A stretch of DNA of 11,658 nt from CAYNRG01 sp047974855 (GCA_047974855.1 JBKECT010000024.1:1-11658), one strand, 5' to 3'; shown: positions 1 to 7,371, counted from the stretch's first letter. Notes: generated from the sequence alone by a model not told the origin. Program-made: numbers and translations.

Positions 1-684
1 TTACTTCAATCGTGTGGTCTGCTGTGACATTAGTGAAATCATAACTATCCACTGCTCCCACTGATACACCATCAACTAAAACATCCTCAATCGCATAGCC
101 CGCTTGTGCTACAATAGCAAAGCTTTGGTTTTGATTTCCTGCAACTACAACATCTCCTGCTGGTGAAATACTTCCTCCTGCTCCTGCTGTTGCCGTGATT
201 GTATGTTCATCTTTGGCATAAATTACATGAACCACATAGTCTTCCTCTACTGAGTCAATGACATATAGGCCATACGGTGTTGTTACAGGATAAACTGTCC
301 CATTTATCGTAATAGACTCTACTTTATATCCATCTTCTGGTGTTGCAAAGACTGCTACTTCGTCACCAAACACCGCTTCATATTCTCCTGCTGGTTTTTG
401 TCCTTGATTCGGTATATTGACAACTGTTCTTCCACCATCTGTTTCGGTCAGCGTAATTTTAAATTTGTTTAGTTCAAAACTTACTTCAATCGTGTGGTCT
501 GCTGTGACATTGGTGAAATCATAGCTGTCCACTGCTCCTACGGATACACCATCAACTAAGACATCTTTAACTTTATATCTTGTTGCAGCTGTAATTGTAT
601 AGGTTTGACTTCCACCCGCTGATACGACTGTAGCTCCTTCTGGTGAAATACTTCCTCCTGCTCCTGCTGTTGCCGTGATTGTAT
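1..684 (-). repeat. Pair of near-identical InlB-like repeat segments, 480 bp apart
   Basis: Within the VWA gene, bases 1-90 match 481-570 with only a handful of substitutions, and bases 161-204 are identical to 641-684. Both blocks have exactly the same 480-bp offset. The duplicated protein stretch encodes the start (GAGGSISP) and end (VDGVSVGAVDSYDF, TNVTADHTIEV) of a divergent InlB B-repeat of about 74 residues. Between the two copies lies a third, more divergent domain of similar fold (about 217-474). The array continues past the window start. The DNA-level identity suggests recent duplication or gene conversion. Confidence 0.85.
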
Positions 685-2629
685 ATGCTGCTGCCAAACT
701 AATTTTAGGTATTGGTAAGTTTCTTATATCTGCTGTTGCCGATGTTTCAGTTGCCTTAAATGTTGCTGTATTGTTCACTGGATATGCTTCTCCTGCTACA
801 TATCCTGCTACTTCAGTGTCTAAAGTAGCTCGGTAAGTTACCTTGATTGTCTCTCCTTCACCAAGAGTAACATTGTCAATTGACAATACTTCTGATGATG
901 ATCGTGTTGCTGATGATGCCACCGTAACTCCTGCCGCTACATCCACTGATGCTACACCATCTTTAAATCCTTCAATTTTAAAGTCTTCCCCATCATATGC
1001 TCCATTAATAAGTGTAGCATATTCTCCCATTGTAATTTCCACGTTTCCACCACGAATGGTTTTCAAAATATTACCATAAATTTCTTCAGAAAGAATTGTT
1101 TCTAAATTATTTGAATTATCAACATCAAAATATGTACTTCCATCGATTCCATCGCTTGAAACGTTTCTTAATAAATATTCCGCTTCATAATACGCCGAGA
1201 ACGCCCCTAATTCTGGGAATGAAAATACTGGAGTAATCATGTCCATATTTCCTATTGAATTATTTGTAAACTCTACAAAGATCGCTCCTGTTCTATCCGT
1301 TGCTTGGTCCTCCTCAGGTAATGTTGCAGTACGATTTGCAGATTGAAGGAAGTAGTAGAATATCGAAGCGTTTTGCGATCCTACAAATGTTTTCGGTGTA
1401 AACTCGTTGAATTTAATAGTAATTTCAAGCTTGCAGCTTGATCCAGGTTCAACATTGACACATGCATCCTCTACCTCATTGGTTAGCAACTCTGGAGCAG
1501 CCGCTTCAGCAAACCCCTTTGCAGTTGTAATAGTATGAAATGGCACATCATTTATAGAATATACAGCACTCAGGCTTTCTGTCGCATCAAGCAGGTATTT
1601 TTTATCAAACATAAATCCAAGATTTCTAAATTTGAATAGTGGATCCGTTTTATCCGATGTATTTACATACTCGATTGTCATGGTTACCGTTTCTCCAGGC
1701 TCAATCATTCTATCTTTTATCTCTTCACTCCACGAAGTATTAATCGTACCTTCAATTCCAGTTTTTTCTGCATCAAGTATAATCGTATTATTATACACCT
1801 TTTCATCGCTTGGTTTATTTGGAAGTTCTACTGCTACTGCATATACACTAACTCCTTCGTTTTTTAAGCTCGCAACTTCACCAGCTGTCGCTGCTGCATG
1901 GTTAAACACCCAGTCATCTGTTCCTTCAACTTGGTAATAGCCATTCTTACCCATTGGTGATGTTCCCTCTATGGTTGTATCATAGTCATAACTTGTCACA
2001 TAATATAATGGTGTAATCCCTAGATATGATCTTAATTCATCGTTGTAAATATCAGCTGTTCCTGTAACTTTATATGAAATGTTGGCAACCCCATCTGCAA
2101 CAAGAATTAACGACTTGCTAGTTTCCTCAGGTCTTGCTTCCAGCAGCTCTCTTGCCTTTTTTAGTCCAGCTTGAGTAAATGTATTTCCACCTGCTTGAAT
2201 TGCATCTACAAATGCACTTACTTCGCTGTATTCCGATGTGAACTCTAAAACATTCCCTAGATCATCGCCAAAAGTTACAACTGCTACATTTACATTTTCA
2301 TGCTGCAGTAATTGACTCGCTAATGAATTAACAGATTCTTTTAGTTTGTTCAATCTGCCATTTGTGAGCATACTTGCTGATGTATCTAACACAAAAACAA
2401 CATCCGCTGTTTCTGGATCCTCTGTTTTACCAGTAATCTCAATCGTGATATCATACTCATCTTCTACATCACTTGCGACAGCATACTGATTAATTGTACC
2501 TTCAGCATACTCATCTCCTTCCGATGGTCTTAAATTAGATTGTGTCGAAGTCTCTACTGCTGATACTCCAGTAAATCCCAATCCACTTATCATAATTAAA
2601 AATGCTAATAAAAATTTAGTTAATTTCAT
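1..2629 (-). CDS. Secreted VWA-domain surface protein with InlB-like repeats (C-terminus beyond window)
   Basis: The frame is open from ATG at 2629 to the window edge, giving about 876 visible residues and no stop. The start has a strong GGAGG six bases upstream. Residues 1-24 form a signal peptide (MKLTKFLLAF..., Ala-rich cleavage near GVSA). A von Willebrand factor A domain spans about residues 74-230 with a complete MIDAS metal site: DTSAS at 82-86, Thr150/Thr152 in GGNTFT, and Asp179 in VADG. A middle region of about 400 residues has beta-rich, fimbrial or DUF11-like segments with no sure family. The visible C-terminal part carries divergent InlB B-type repeats (TITATAGAGGSISP ... DVLVDGVSVGAV ... 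FTNVTADHTIEV). VWA proteins of this kind usually bind ligands or form adhesive surface structures in a metal-dependent way; the ligand here is unknown. The anchor lies outside the window. It is probably monocistronic, with its own promoter at 2667-2695. Confidence 0.9.
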   Translation of the reverse strand, partial: MKLTKFLLAFLIMISGLGFTGVSAVETSTQSNLRPSEGDEYAEGTINQYAVASDVEDEYDITIEITGKTEDPETADVVFVLDTSASMLTNGRLNKLKESVNSLASQLLQHENVNVAVVTFGDDLGNVLEFTSEYSEVSAFVDAIQAGGNTFTQAGLKKARELLEARPEETSKSLILVADGVANISYKVTGTADIYNDELRSYLGITPLYYVTSYDYDTTIEGTSPMGKNGYYQVEGTDDWVFNHAAATAGEVASLKNEGVSVYAVAVELPNKPSDEKVYNNTIILDAEKTGIEGTINTSWSEEIKDRMIEPGETVTMTIEYVNTSDKTDPLFKFRNLGFMFDKKYLLDATESLSAVYSINDVPFHTITTAKGFAEAAAPELLTNEVEDACVNVEPGSSCKLEITIKFNEFTPKTFVGSQNASIFYYFLQSANRTATLPEEDQATDRTGAIFVEFTNNSIGNMDMITPVFSFPELGAFSAYYEAEYLLRNVSSDGIDGSTYFDVDNSNNLETILSEEIYGNILKTIRGGNVEITMGEYATLINGAYDGEDFKIEGFKDGVASVDVAAGVTVASSATRSSSEVLSIDNVTLGEGETIKVTYRATLDTEVAGYVAGEAYPVNNTATFKATETSATADIRNLPIPKISLAAAYTITATAGAGGSISPEGATVVSAGGSQTYTITAATRYKVKDVLVDGVSVGAVDSYDFTNVTADHTIEVSFELNKFKITLTETDGGRTVVNIPNQGQKPAGEYEAVFGDEVAVFATPEDGYKVESITINGTVYPVTTPYGLYVIDSVEEDYVVHVIYAKDEHTITATAGAGGSISPAGDVVVAGNQNQSFAIVAQAGYAIEDVLVDGVSVGAVDSYDFTNVTADHTIEV

Positions 2630-2666
2630 GTTCTTCCTCCGTTTTATAATCGTTGATTACGTTACA

Positions 2667-2695
2667 ATTATACGAAAGTTGTAACAACTTTTCAA
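2667..2695 (-). promoter_or_regulatory. Promoter of the VWA surface-protein gene
   Basis: On the minus strand a TTGAAA -35 box (2690-2695) and a perfect TATAAT -10 box (2667-2672) are separated by 17 bases. Transcription should start near 2660, leaving a leader of about 30 nt with GGAGG at 2636-2640 before the ATG at 2629. The flanking 2696-2760 is very AT-rich (an UP-like element is possible). Confidence 0.75.
2675..2691. promoter_or_regulatory. Probable operator palindrome inside the promoter spacer
   Basis: AAAGTTGT-A-ACAACTTT is a perfect 8-1-8 inverted repeat. It fills almost the whole spacer between the -35 and -10 boxes of the VWA gene and overlaps the -35 by two bases. That is the classical position for a repressor, or for a MerR-type activator acting on the spacer. 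It is not followed by a U-tract and lies upstream of the expected transcript start, so it is not a terminator. The regulator is not in the window. Confidence 0.55.
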
Positions 2696-2789
2696 TATAT
2701 ATTATTTATTTTGTTAATATTTTATATATTTTATCAATTAAATGTTACAAAACACCGATTTATTAATTCTTTTGTCCGACAATTGCACT

Positions 2790-2818
2790 AAAAAAGAACT
2801 TTTTATCTTTGAAGTTCT
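2790..2818 (-). terminator. Rho-independent terminator after the VanZ-family gene
   Basis: On the minus strand AGAACTT and AAGTTCT (2812-2818 and 2795-2801) form a 7-bp stem with a 10-nt loop, followed directly by a run of T (complement of 2790-2795). It lies about 30 bases after the stop at 2849 and separates the VanZ gene from the VWA promoter downstream. The stem is short and A/T-rich, so termination may be partial. Confidence 0.6.
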
Positions 2819-2848
2819 CCTGCTATTTTTCATTATGCTGTCTGCTTA

Positions 2849-3484
2849 CTACTTGTCAAAATAGTCGCTTAGTGATGTTCGAAATAGTGTTAACAGTCCT
2901 GTTGTGAGTGCAAATGAGCAAACTGCTCCTACAACGTTTAAGAAAATATCATCTACATCTGCACTTCCTATAGCCAATCTATACTGCAAGAATTCAATAC
3001 TTGCTGCAACAGCAAATACCGTGATTAAAAAGATGCTCCATTTGCGAAAGATTGGATGAATAAGTGGGAGTAAGATCCCAAATGGAACAAATAAAATTGT
3101 GTTTCCTATCAAATTTCCAACAGCATGGATAATGTCTCCTTTTGCAAATCGATCCACATAACTTTTAATGGTGTAGAAAAATGTTGTGTTGGTTTCCCAT
3201 TGCCACTGTCTTGAGAAAAAGTAACCATCTAAAAATACCACTGTCGTAACAAAAAATAAATAATACCCTAGCAGCCCTATCATCCAAAAACGCCCTACTT
3301 TTAATCGTTTCTCTTTTTTTGAAAGATGAACAAATAGCAACGCTGCTAAAACATACAGAAAAACGCTTGCAAGCACAACCACAATTTGTGTCATCACCCC
3401 AAGATCATTATGATTTATAATCCAGTAGCCATTAAGCAAAATAAATCCACATAATGCTAAAGTAGCAAATATCCGCTTTCCCAT
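2849..3484 (-). CDS. VanZ-family integral membrane protein
   Basis: This 211-residue protein has about five hydrophobic helices. It carries the VanZ family hallmarks in its C-terminal half: GNTILFVPFGILLP, then IEFLQYRL, then SADVDDIFLNVVGA. VanZ was first described as a low-level teicoplanin resistance factor, but most chromosomal members have no proven role, so drug resistance should not be assumed. I place the start at 3484, where ATG follows GAGGT with five bases between. A longer frame to 3532 would add 16 polar residues (MNRNNGK...) ahead of the first membrane helix but has no ribosome binding site. The gene ends in tandem stops TAG-TAA. It is divergent from the phosphotransferase gene and is probably transcribed alone. 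Confidence 0.85.
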   Translation of the reverse strand: MGKRIFATLALCGFILLNGYWIINHNDLGVMTQIVVVLASVFLYVLAALLFVHLSKKEKRLKVGRFWMIGLLGYYLFFVTTVVFLDGYFFSRQWQWETNTTFFYTIKSYVDRFAKGDIIHAVGNLIGNTILFVPFGILLPLIHPIFRKWSIFLITVFAVAASIEFLQYRLAIGSADVDDIFLNVVGAVCSFALTTGLLTLFRTSLSDYFDK

Positions 3485-3511
3485 AAGTACCTCTTGTTTA
3501 TTCCTTAATAG

Positions 3512-3540
3512 TTTACCATTATTTCTATTCATTGTATACT
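3512..3540 (+). promoter_or_regulatory. Promoter of the phosphotransferase gene
   Basis: TTTACC (3512-3517) and TATACT (3535-3540) are spaced by 17 bases and lie 26 bases before the ATG at 3567. The -10 fits the consensus well and the -35 moderately. No repeat or riboswitch is visible in the short leader. Confidence 0.6.
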
Positions 3541-3566
3541 TATCTTAAATGAAAGGAGTTTGAGCG

Positions 3567-4394
3567 ATGATTGAAAAGATATTAAACGATTTAATTCATG
3601 AAGAGTTAATCTTAACAAAAACAAATTTAGGGTTAACCAACACCATTTATATCAGCACCCTTCACAACCAGAAAGTTGTCGTACGAGTTCCAAAAAAAGA
3701 ACTCCTTAACTCCATAGCTTTCTCTAATGAAGAACAAGCTTTAACTTTACTACGCCCTTTAGCACTCGATGCAAAAGAGCTATTCTATGACCCTTCATCA
3801 CGAATACGCATTACAAAGTGGATTGATGACACTTGTGAGTTTAAGGATATCCAAGATAAACAAGATGGTGTCATCCGAGTGGCTAGACTACTTAAAACGC
3901 TTCACCAAGCCAATCTAAAAAGTGGTGTTCGCTTTGATGGCCTATCTCTTTTGAAGGAATATCAATCACAAATTTTGCATCCTCTTTATTCTTATTCCGA
4001 ATTTAACTTTATCCTAGATGAAATTAATCACATTAATAATCCTGTGTGCTTATGCCACAACGATGTTGTCAGTGGTAATATTTTGTTTACTGACAAGCAA
4101 GATTATCTTATTGATTATGAATACAGCAAAGATAATGACCCTCTTTTTGATATCACCAGTTTCTTCACTGAAAATAAAATTACTGATCCCATTTTACGTT
4201 CCCATTTCTATCAAGAATATTTTAATCACCAACCTACCAGTTCTCAACAGCATGATTTAGATTGTTGGGAAATCTTCCACAACTATCTTTGGTGTTGCTG
4301 GGCAAATATGATGTACGACACCCTTCACGATGACATTTATCGGCATATCGCTCAAGACAAATACGAAGCCCTTTGTGCATCAGTAAAAAAATAG
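3567..4394 (+). CDS. Choline kinase/LicA-like phosphotransferase (APH fold)
   Basis: This 275-residue soluble enzyme is preceded by AAAGGAG. It shows the aminoglycoside-phosphotransferase/choline-kinase fold. An N-terminal ATP-binding lobe has NLGLTNTIY at 20-28 and VVVRVP at 37-42, a pattern typical of LicA-type choline kinases. The catalytic loop is CHNDVVSGN (Asp166 as base, Asn171), and the metal-binding motif is LIDYEYS (Asp183). Members transfer phosphate from ATP to a small hydroxyl compound such as choline, ethanolamine or thiamine. The sequence favours choline or a related substrate, but specificity cannot be read from it. Aminoglycoside resistance is unlikely given the closer LicA-like pattern. 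No cytidylyltransferase or choline transporter partner is present in the window. It is a single gene, convergent with the CcdA fusion. Confidence 0.8.
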   Translation: MIEKILNDLIHEELILTKTNLGLTNTIYISTLHNQKVVVRVPKKELLNSIAFSNEEQALTLLRPLALDAKELFYDPSSRIRITKWIDDTCEFKDIQDKQDGVIRVARLLKTLHQANLKSGVRFDGLSLLKEYQSQILHPLYSYSEFNFILDEINHINNPVCLCHNDVVSGNILFTDKQDYLIDYEYSKDNDPLFDITSFFTENKITDPILRSHFYQEYFNHQPTSSQQHDLDCWEIFHNYLWCCWANMMYDTLHDDIYRHIAQDKYEALCASVKK

Positions 4395-4414
4395 AAGCCA
4401 TAGGCTTCTATTTT
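4388..4414. terminator. Bidirectional terminator shared by two convergent genes
   Basis: AAAATAGAAGCC and GGCTTCTATTTT form a perfect 12-bp stem around a three-base ATA loop. T-rich tails lie on both sides (TTTTGCTTTTT on plus, and the complement of the A-run at 4385-4391 on minus). Both stop codons lie inside the stem: TAG of the phosphotransferase (4392-4394) in the left arm and TAG of the CcdA fusion (4410-4408) in the right arm. Confidence 0.9.
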
Positions 4415-5580
4415 GCTTTTTCAATCAAGTCTATAAACACTTCTTTTTCAGCCGCACCTGGCAAATATCCCAAGAAATATCCATCACTTTTATATATATA
4501 AGACATGGGATATCCCGACACCTGATATTGCATTAAAATCGGTTGCTCAGCGAATAGAAAAGTTAACTCCATCAAATCATTTTCTTCAATGTGTGCTAAT
4601 ATTTCTTCTTTGCTTCCTTCTCCATTATAATCTGGAACCGTAATAATAAACACTCTTACTCCCTCTTCGACTACTAATGATTTTAAGACCTGTATTTCTT
4701 CTTTGCAATACGTGCACCACGTTGTAAAAAAAGTGACAATGATTGGTTCTCCTTCATAATCCGATAGCGTATGTGTCTTGCCATACTGATCTTCTAAAGA
4801 AAAATCATATTCTTCTATATCTTTCCCAGCGACAGCACTCTCTGTCGGTGTCTCTGTAGAACTAATTGACCCTGAGCTTGCACTTGATTGTAAAGCCAAA
4901 ATATTTTTAAAAGATCCTCTTAACATCCAACCGCCCATAATCAGCATAATGACTCCGCCAACTCTTACCATCCAGCGAAGTAAGTCTTGCCTTTTTTTAA
5001 ACAGATTTAAAATTTCTTCTGTGAAAAAACCTAGCGCCATAAACGAAAAAATAAATCCCAACGTATAAGCTAAAATATAAGCATTCCCTAGCATAGCACT
5101 TTCTGCACTTGCCGCAAGGACCAGTGCACTTGTCAATAACGGACCAATACATGGTGTCCACGCAAAGCTAAATAAAAAACCTAACAGAAAAGCTTTTGCA
5201 CCATTTAAGCCCTTCAGATTTTTAACTTGTATTCTTTTTTCTTGATTTAGAAACGGAATAGAAAATACACCTAAATGAAACAATCCTAAAAAAACTAAAA
5301 GCATACCACCTAAGATGGTAAAAATAATACTATAATTATTTAACCATGAACGCAACATTGCCGCTGATAAACCTGCCAAAAAGAAAACGCAACTAATTCC
5401 CAAAACAAAACTAAAGGTCATAAACAACACTTTTTTTCGTTGATAACTTACTTTACCCTCTTCATCGATCTCTTTGGCATCGGCAGTTAAGTAGCCAATA
5501 TAGATTGGAAGAAGCGGAAGAATGCAAGGAGAGAAAAAAGAAAGCACCCCTTGAACAAATAATCCAATTACAATACCCAT
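4408..5580 (-). CDS. CcdA/DsbD-type transmembrane electron carrier fused to a TlpA/ResA-like thioredoxin domain
   Basis: The protein has 390 residues in two parts. Residues 1-225 are a six-helix CcdA domain with paired redox cysteines in FFSPCILPLLP (Cys19) and FAWTPCIGPLL (Cys144). After a Ser/Thr-rich linker (about 231-252), residues 257-390 form an extracytoplasmic thioredoxin-like domain with active site WCTYC (Cys289, Cys292) and cis-Pro358 in SGYPMS. CcdA carries electrons from cytoplasmic thioredoxin across the membrane; the fused domain would deliver them to outside targets, such as cytochrome c maturation, disulfide repair or peroxide defence. No cytochrome genes are nearby, so the target is unknown. 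The start is well supported: AAGGAGG four bases before the ATG overlaps the uppP stop codon, implying translational coupling. It is the last gene of the operon. Confidence 0.93.
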   Translation of the reverse strand: MGIVIGLFVQGVLSFFSPCILPLLPIYIGYLTADAKEIDEEGKVSYQRKKVLFMTFSFVLGISCVFFLAGLSAAMLRSWLNNYSIIFTILGGMLLVFLGLFHLGVFSIPFLNQEKRIQVKNLKGLNGAKAFLLGFLFSFAWTPCIGPLLTSALVLAASAESAMLGNAYILAYTLGFIFSFMALGFFTEEILNLFKKRQDLLRWMVRVGGVIMLIMGGWMLRGSFKNILALQSSASSGSISSTETPTESAVAGKDIEEYDFSLEDQYGKTHTLSDYEGEPIIVTFFTTWCTYCKEEIQVLKSLVVEEGVRVFIITVPDYNGEGSKEEILAHIEENDLMELTFLFAEQPILMQYQVSGYPMSYIYKSDGYFLGYLPGAAEKEVFIDLIEKAK

Positions 5581-5589
5581 AACTCCTCC

Positions 5590-6414
5590 TTAAAATCCTA
5601 AAATCAATAAAATCAAAACTCCCAGAACAATTCTATACCATCCAAAAATTTTGAAATCCTTTTTTCGAATATAATTCATCAGTTCTTTGATTGCAATAAT
5701 CGATACTACAAATGCAGTGATCATCCCAACAAGTAAAATAAGCAATCCTGTCCCATCCAATGCTATCTTCATCTTCAAAAGTTTAATCAAACTTGCACCA
5801 AACATCATTGGAATAGCTAAGAAAAAAGAAAATTCTGCTGCTACTGACCTCTGACATCCTAAAAGAACTGCACCCAGTATGGTTGCACCACTTCTTGATG
5901 TGCCAGGGATTAGAGCTAAAATTTGAAACACCCCAATCATTAAAGCCATTTTATAAGATAATTGACCTAGTGTTTTAGTCGTCACTTTATTATTTCTTGA
6001 CTCAACCCATAAAAATCCAATACCGTATAAAATAAGCATCGCCGCTACGGTTAGTGAATTATATAATACCGAATCAATCCAATCATCAAACAATAGACCC
6101 ATGATTGCTGCCGGAACTGCAGCTACAAGAACTTTAGTCCAAAGCTTTATTGTTTCCTTTTGTTCTTTTTTATTCGACTTAAAAGGATTTAGTTTATTAA
6201 AATAAAGCAAAAGGACCGCCAAAATACTCCCTAGTTGAATGACAACTAAAAACATATCAACGAATTCTTTATTTTTTGTGATATCACTATAAACCTGCAT
6301 AGGAAAAAGATCATTAATCAAAATCATATGGCCTGTGCTACTGATTGGTAACCACTCTGTAATTCCTTGGACAATCCCCAAAATCAGTGCTTTAACTATT
6401 TCTATTAATTCCAT
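5590..6414 (-). CDS. uppP: Undecaprenyl-diphosphatase (BacA/UppP type)
   Basis: UppP removes a phosphate from undecaprenyl diphosphate at the membrane, recycling the lipid carrier for peptidoglycan and other wall polymers; high dosage gives bacitracin tolerance. The 274-residue length is normal for the family. Both signature motifs are intact: QGITEWLPISSTGH (16-29, with Glu20 and His29) and IPGTSRSGAT (169-178, with Arg174). About seven to eight hydrophobic helices are visible, with a basic cytoplasmic loop near residues 74-91. GAGGTG precedes the ATG by four bases. It lies 33 bases after the ECF gene and 9 bases before the CcdA fusion, so it is the middle gene of a three-gene operon. Confidence 0.96.
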   Translation of the reverse strand: MELIEIVKALILGIVQGITEWLPISSTGHMILINDLFPMQVYSDITKNKEFVDMFLVVIQLGSILAVLLLYFNKLNPFKSNKKEQKETIKLWTKVLVAAVPAAIMGLLFDDWIDSVLYNSLTVAAMLILYGIGFLWVESRNNKVTTKTLGQLSYKMALMIGVFQILALIPGTSRSGATILGAVLLGCQRSVAAEFSFFLAIPMMFGASLIKLLKMKIALDGTGLLILLVGMITAFVVSIIAIKELMNYIRKKDFKIFGWYRIVLGVLILLILGF

Positions 6415-6447
6415 AATTCACCTCAACGTATCTAATTATATCATAAA

Positions 6448-6927
6448 TCATTTTATTTTTTCGTAGATTTTTCGTATTCGAGTTACCAGCAATAAACTTA
6501 CAATGAGACCGCATACCCCCTGTACTACATTGTAAGCAACACCTCCCAATGCAGTAATCAAAGAGCCATATAACAGCCAATCGACTGCCGTATAACCGAC
6601 AACTAGGATAATAATACCTAAGATGTATGCCAATGTTTCTTTTTTTAAATGCATTATACCCCACGCTACCAAGTATCCCTCACACCCTTTAACCACGAGT
6701 GTGAATGGAGCATATTGTCCATAATTACCTAATAAATCAGCCAATGCACTACCAACTCCAGCCATCAGAAAGCTTAATCCCGGTGGCAATATAGACGCAA
6801 ACAAAAATATCATCGCATCACCTAAATTAAAATATCCCCATTGCGTTGGTATTTTTAAATATAATGTTGTAACTAAAACAAGGGCTAAAGCTAGTGCGGA
6901 AACAATCCATTCTCTATTTTTATTCAT
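6448..6927 (-). CDS. ECF transporter substrate-binding (S) component
   Basis: This 159-residue protein is almost entirely membrane-embedded, with five or six helices. It resembles the ECF-type riboflavin/HmpT-like S component family (PF07155/COG4720). The family-like core is GYFNLGDAMIFLFASILPP (31-49), then GVGSALADLL and APFTLVVKGCEGYLV. S components capture a vitamin or vitamin precursor and dock on a shared EcfA-A'-T energising module encoded elsewhere. Riboflavin, hydroxymethylpyrimidine or another vitamin are all possible, and the substrate cannot be assigned. The start has GGGGAG five bases upstream. No FMN or TPP riboswitch is recognisable in the short leader. It is the first gene of the operon with uppP. 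Confidence 0.85.
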   Translation of the reverse strand: MNKNREWIVSALALALVLVTTLYLKIPTQWGYFNLGDAMIFLFASILPPGLSFLMAGVGSALADLLGNYGQYAPFTLVVKGCEGYLVAWGIMHLKKETLAYILGIIILVVGYTAVDWLLYGSLITALGGVAYNVVQGVCGLIVSLLLVTRIRKIYEKIK

Positions 6928-6946
6928 ACATTCTCCCCTTTTCTAT

Positions 6947-6955
6947 AGCATATCA
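6947..6955 (-). promoter_or_regulatory. Possible extended -10 promoter of the ECF S-uppP-ccdA operon
   Basis: The minus strand reads TGATATGCT, an extended -10 (TG-N-TATGCT), about 20 bases upstream of the start codon. No good -35 is seen 16-18 bases further up. The divergent spacer 6928-7071 also drives HU on the other strand, but I find no confident promoter boxes for HU in its AT-rich sequence. Confidence 0.35.
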
Positions 6956-7071
6956 CACCCAAGGAATAAACTTGAATTTTTTCACTCGAAATTTCACTTT
7001 TTAGATGTTTTATATGGTAAATTCATTTTAAATATGTTATTATTATTGTGCATATATGGAGGAAAATAAAT

Positions 7072-7365
7072 ATGGCAGATGTAATCAAAACAAAAAAAGT
7101 TTTCGCTGAAGAAGTAGCAGAAAAATTTGAATTAACAAAAAAAGATTCAACAGAAATCGTAAACTATGTTTTTGAAGAAATGACTAAAACACTTAAAAAA
7201 GGTGGCACTGTTGATATTAACGGATTTGGTAAATTCACTGTTAAGAAAAGAGCTGCTCGTTCTGGAATCAATCCACTAACAAAAGAAAAAATCAAAATCA
7301 AAGCGACTAAAGTTCCTGCATTCAAAGCTTCAAAAACTCTTAAAGACATCGTTGCAGGTAAATAA
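7072..7365 (+). CDS. hup: HU-family nucleoid DNA-binding protein
   Basis: HU is a small basic dimer that bends and compacts DNA. The product is 97 residues, slightly longer than the usual 90. It has the family layout: an N-terminal helical body (KKVFAEEVAEKF ... EIVNYVFEEM), the GGTVDINGFGKFTVKKRAAR core, then the DNA-binding arm GINPLTKEKIKIKATKVPAFKASKTLKD. The arm includes the conserved Asn-Pro that intercalates into DNA. I chose ATG at 7072 because GGAGG at 7058-7062 lies nine bases upstream; the longer GTG frame from 7048 would read through that ribosome binding site. Lys-rich, A-rich codon use fits a highly expressed gene in an AT-rich genome. It is monocistronic with its own terminator. 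Confidence 0.95.
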   Translation: MADVIKTKKVFAEEVAEKFELTKKDSTEIVNYVFEEMTKTLKKGGTVDINGFGKFTVKKRAARSGINPLTKEKIKIKATKVPAFKASKTLKDIVAGK

Positions 7366-7371
7366 CAAAAC

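Noticed and set aside
1..684. CRISPR-like array from regularly spaced repeats
   Set aside because: The repeats are coding, long and 480 bp apart, and they translate into InlB-like domains.
843..1937. Two plus-strand open frames (843-1079 and 1632-1937)
   Set aside because: Both are antisense to the continuous VWA protein frame and are Ser/Thr/Pro-rich low-complexity mirrors.
2630..2848. Possible small gene or RNA in the AT-rich spacer
   Set aside because: No open frame with a ribosome binding site is present; its content is explained by a promoter, an operator and a terminator.
3485..3532. N-terminal extension of the VanZ-family protein to 3532
   Set aside because: It has no ribosome binding site, the added residues are polar, and GAGGT supports the start at 3484.
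4018..4260. 80-residue hydrophobic plus-strand frame inside the phosphotransferase gene
   Set aside because: It is an alternate frame of AT-rich coding DNA; the catalytic HND and DYE motifs are in the other frame.
6392..6664. 90-residue minus-strand open frame overlapping the ECF gene and uppP start
   Set aside because: It is another frame of two well-supported genes, with no family resemblance and no ribosome binding site.
6928..7071. Possible vitamin riboswitch upstream of the ECF S component
   Set aside because: The leader is very short and shows no FMN, TPP or other conserved riboswitch core.
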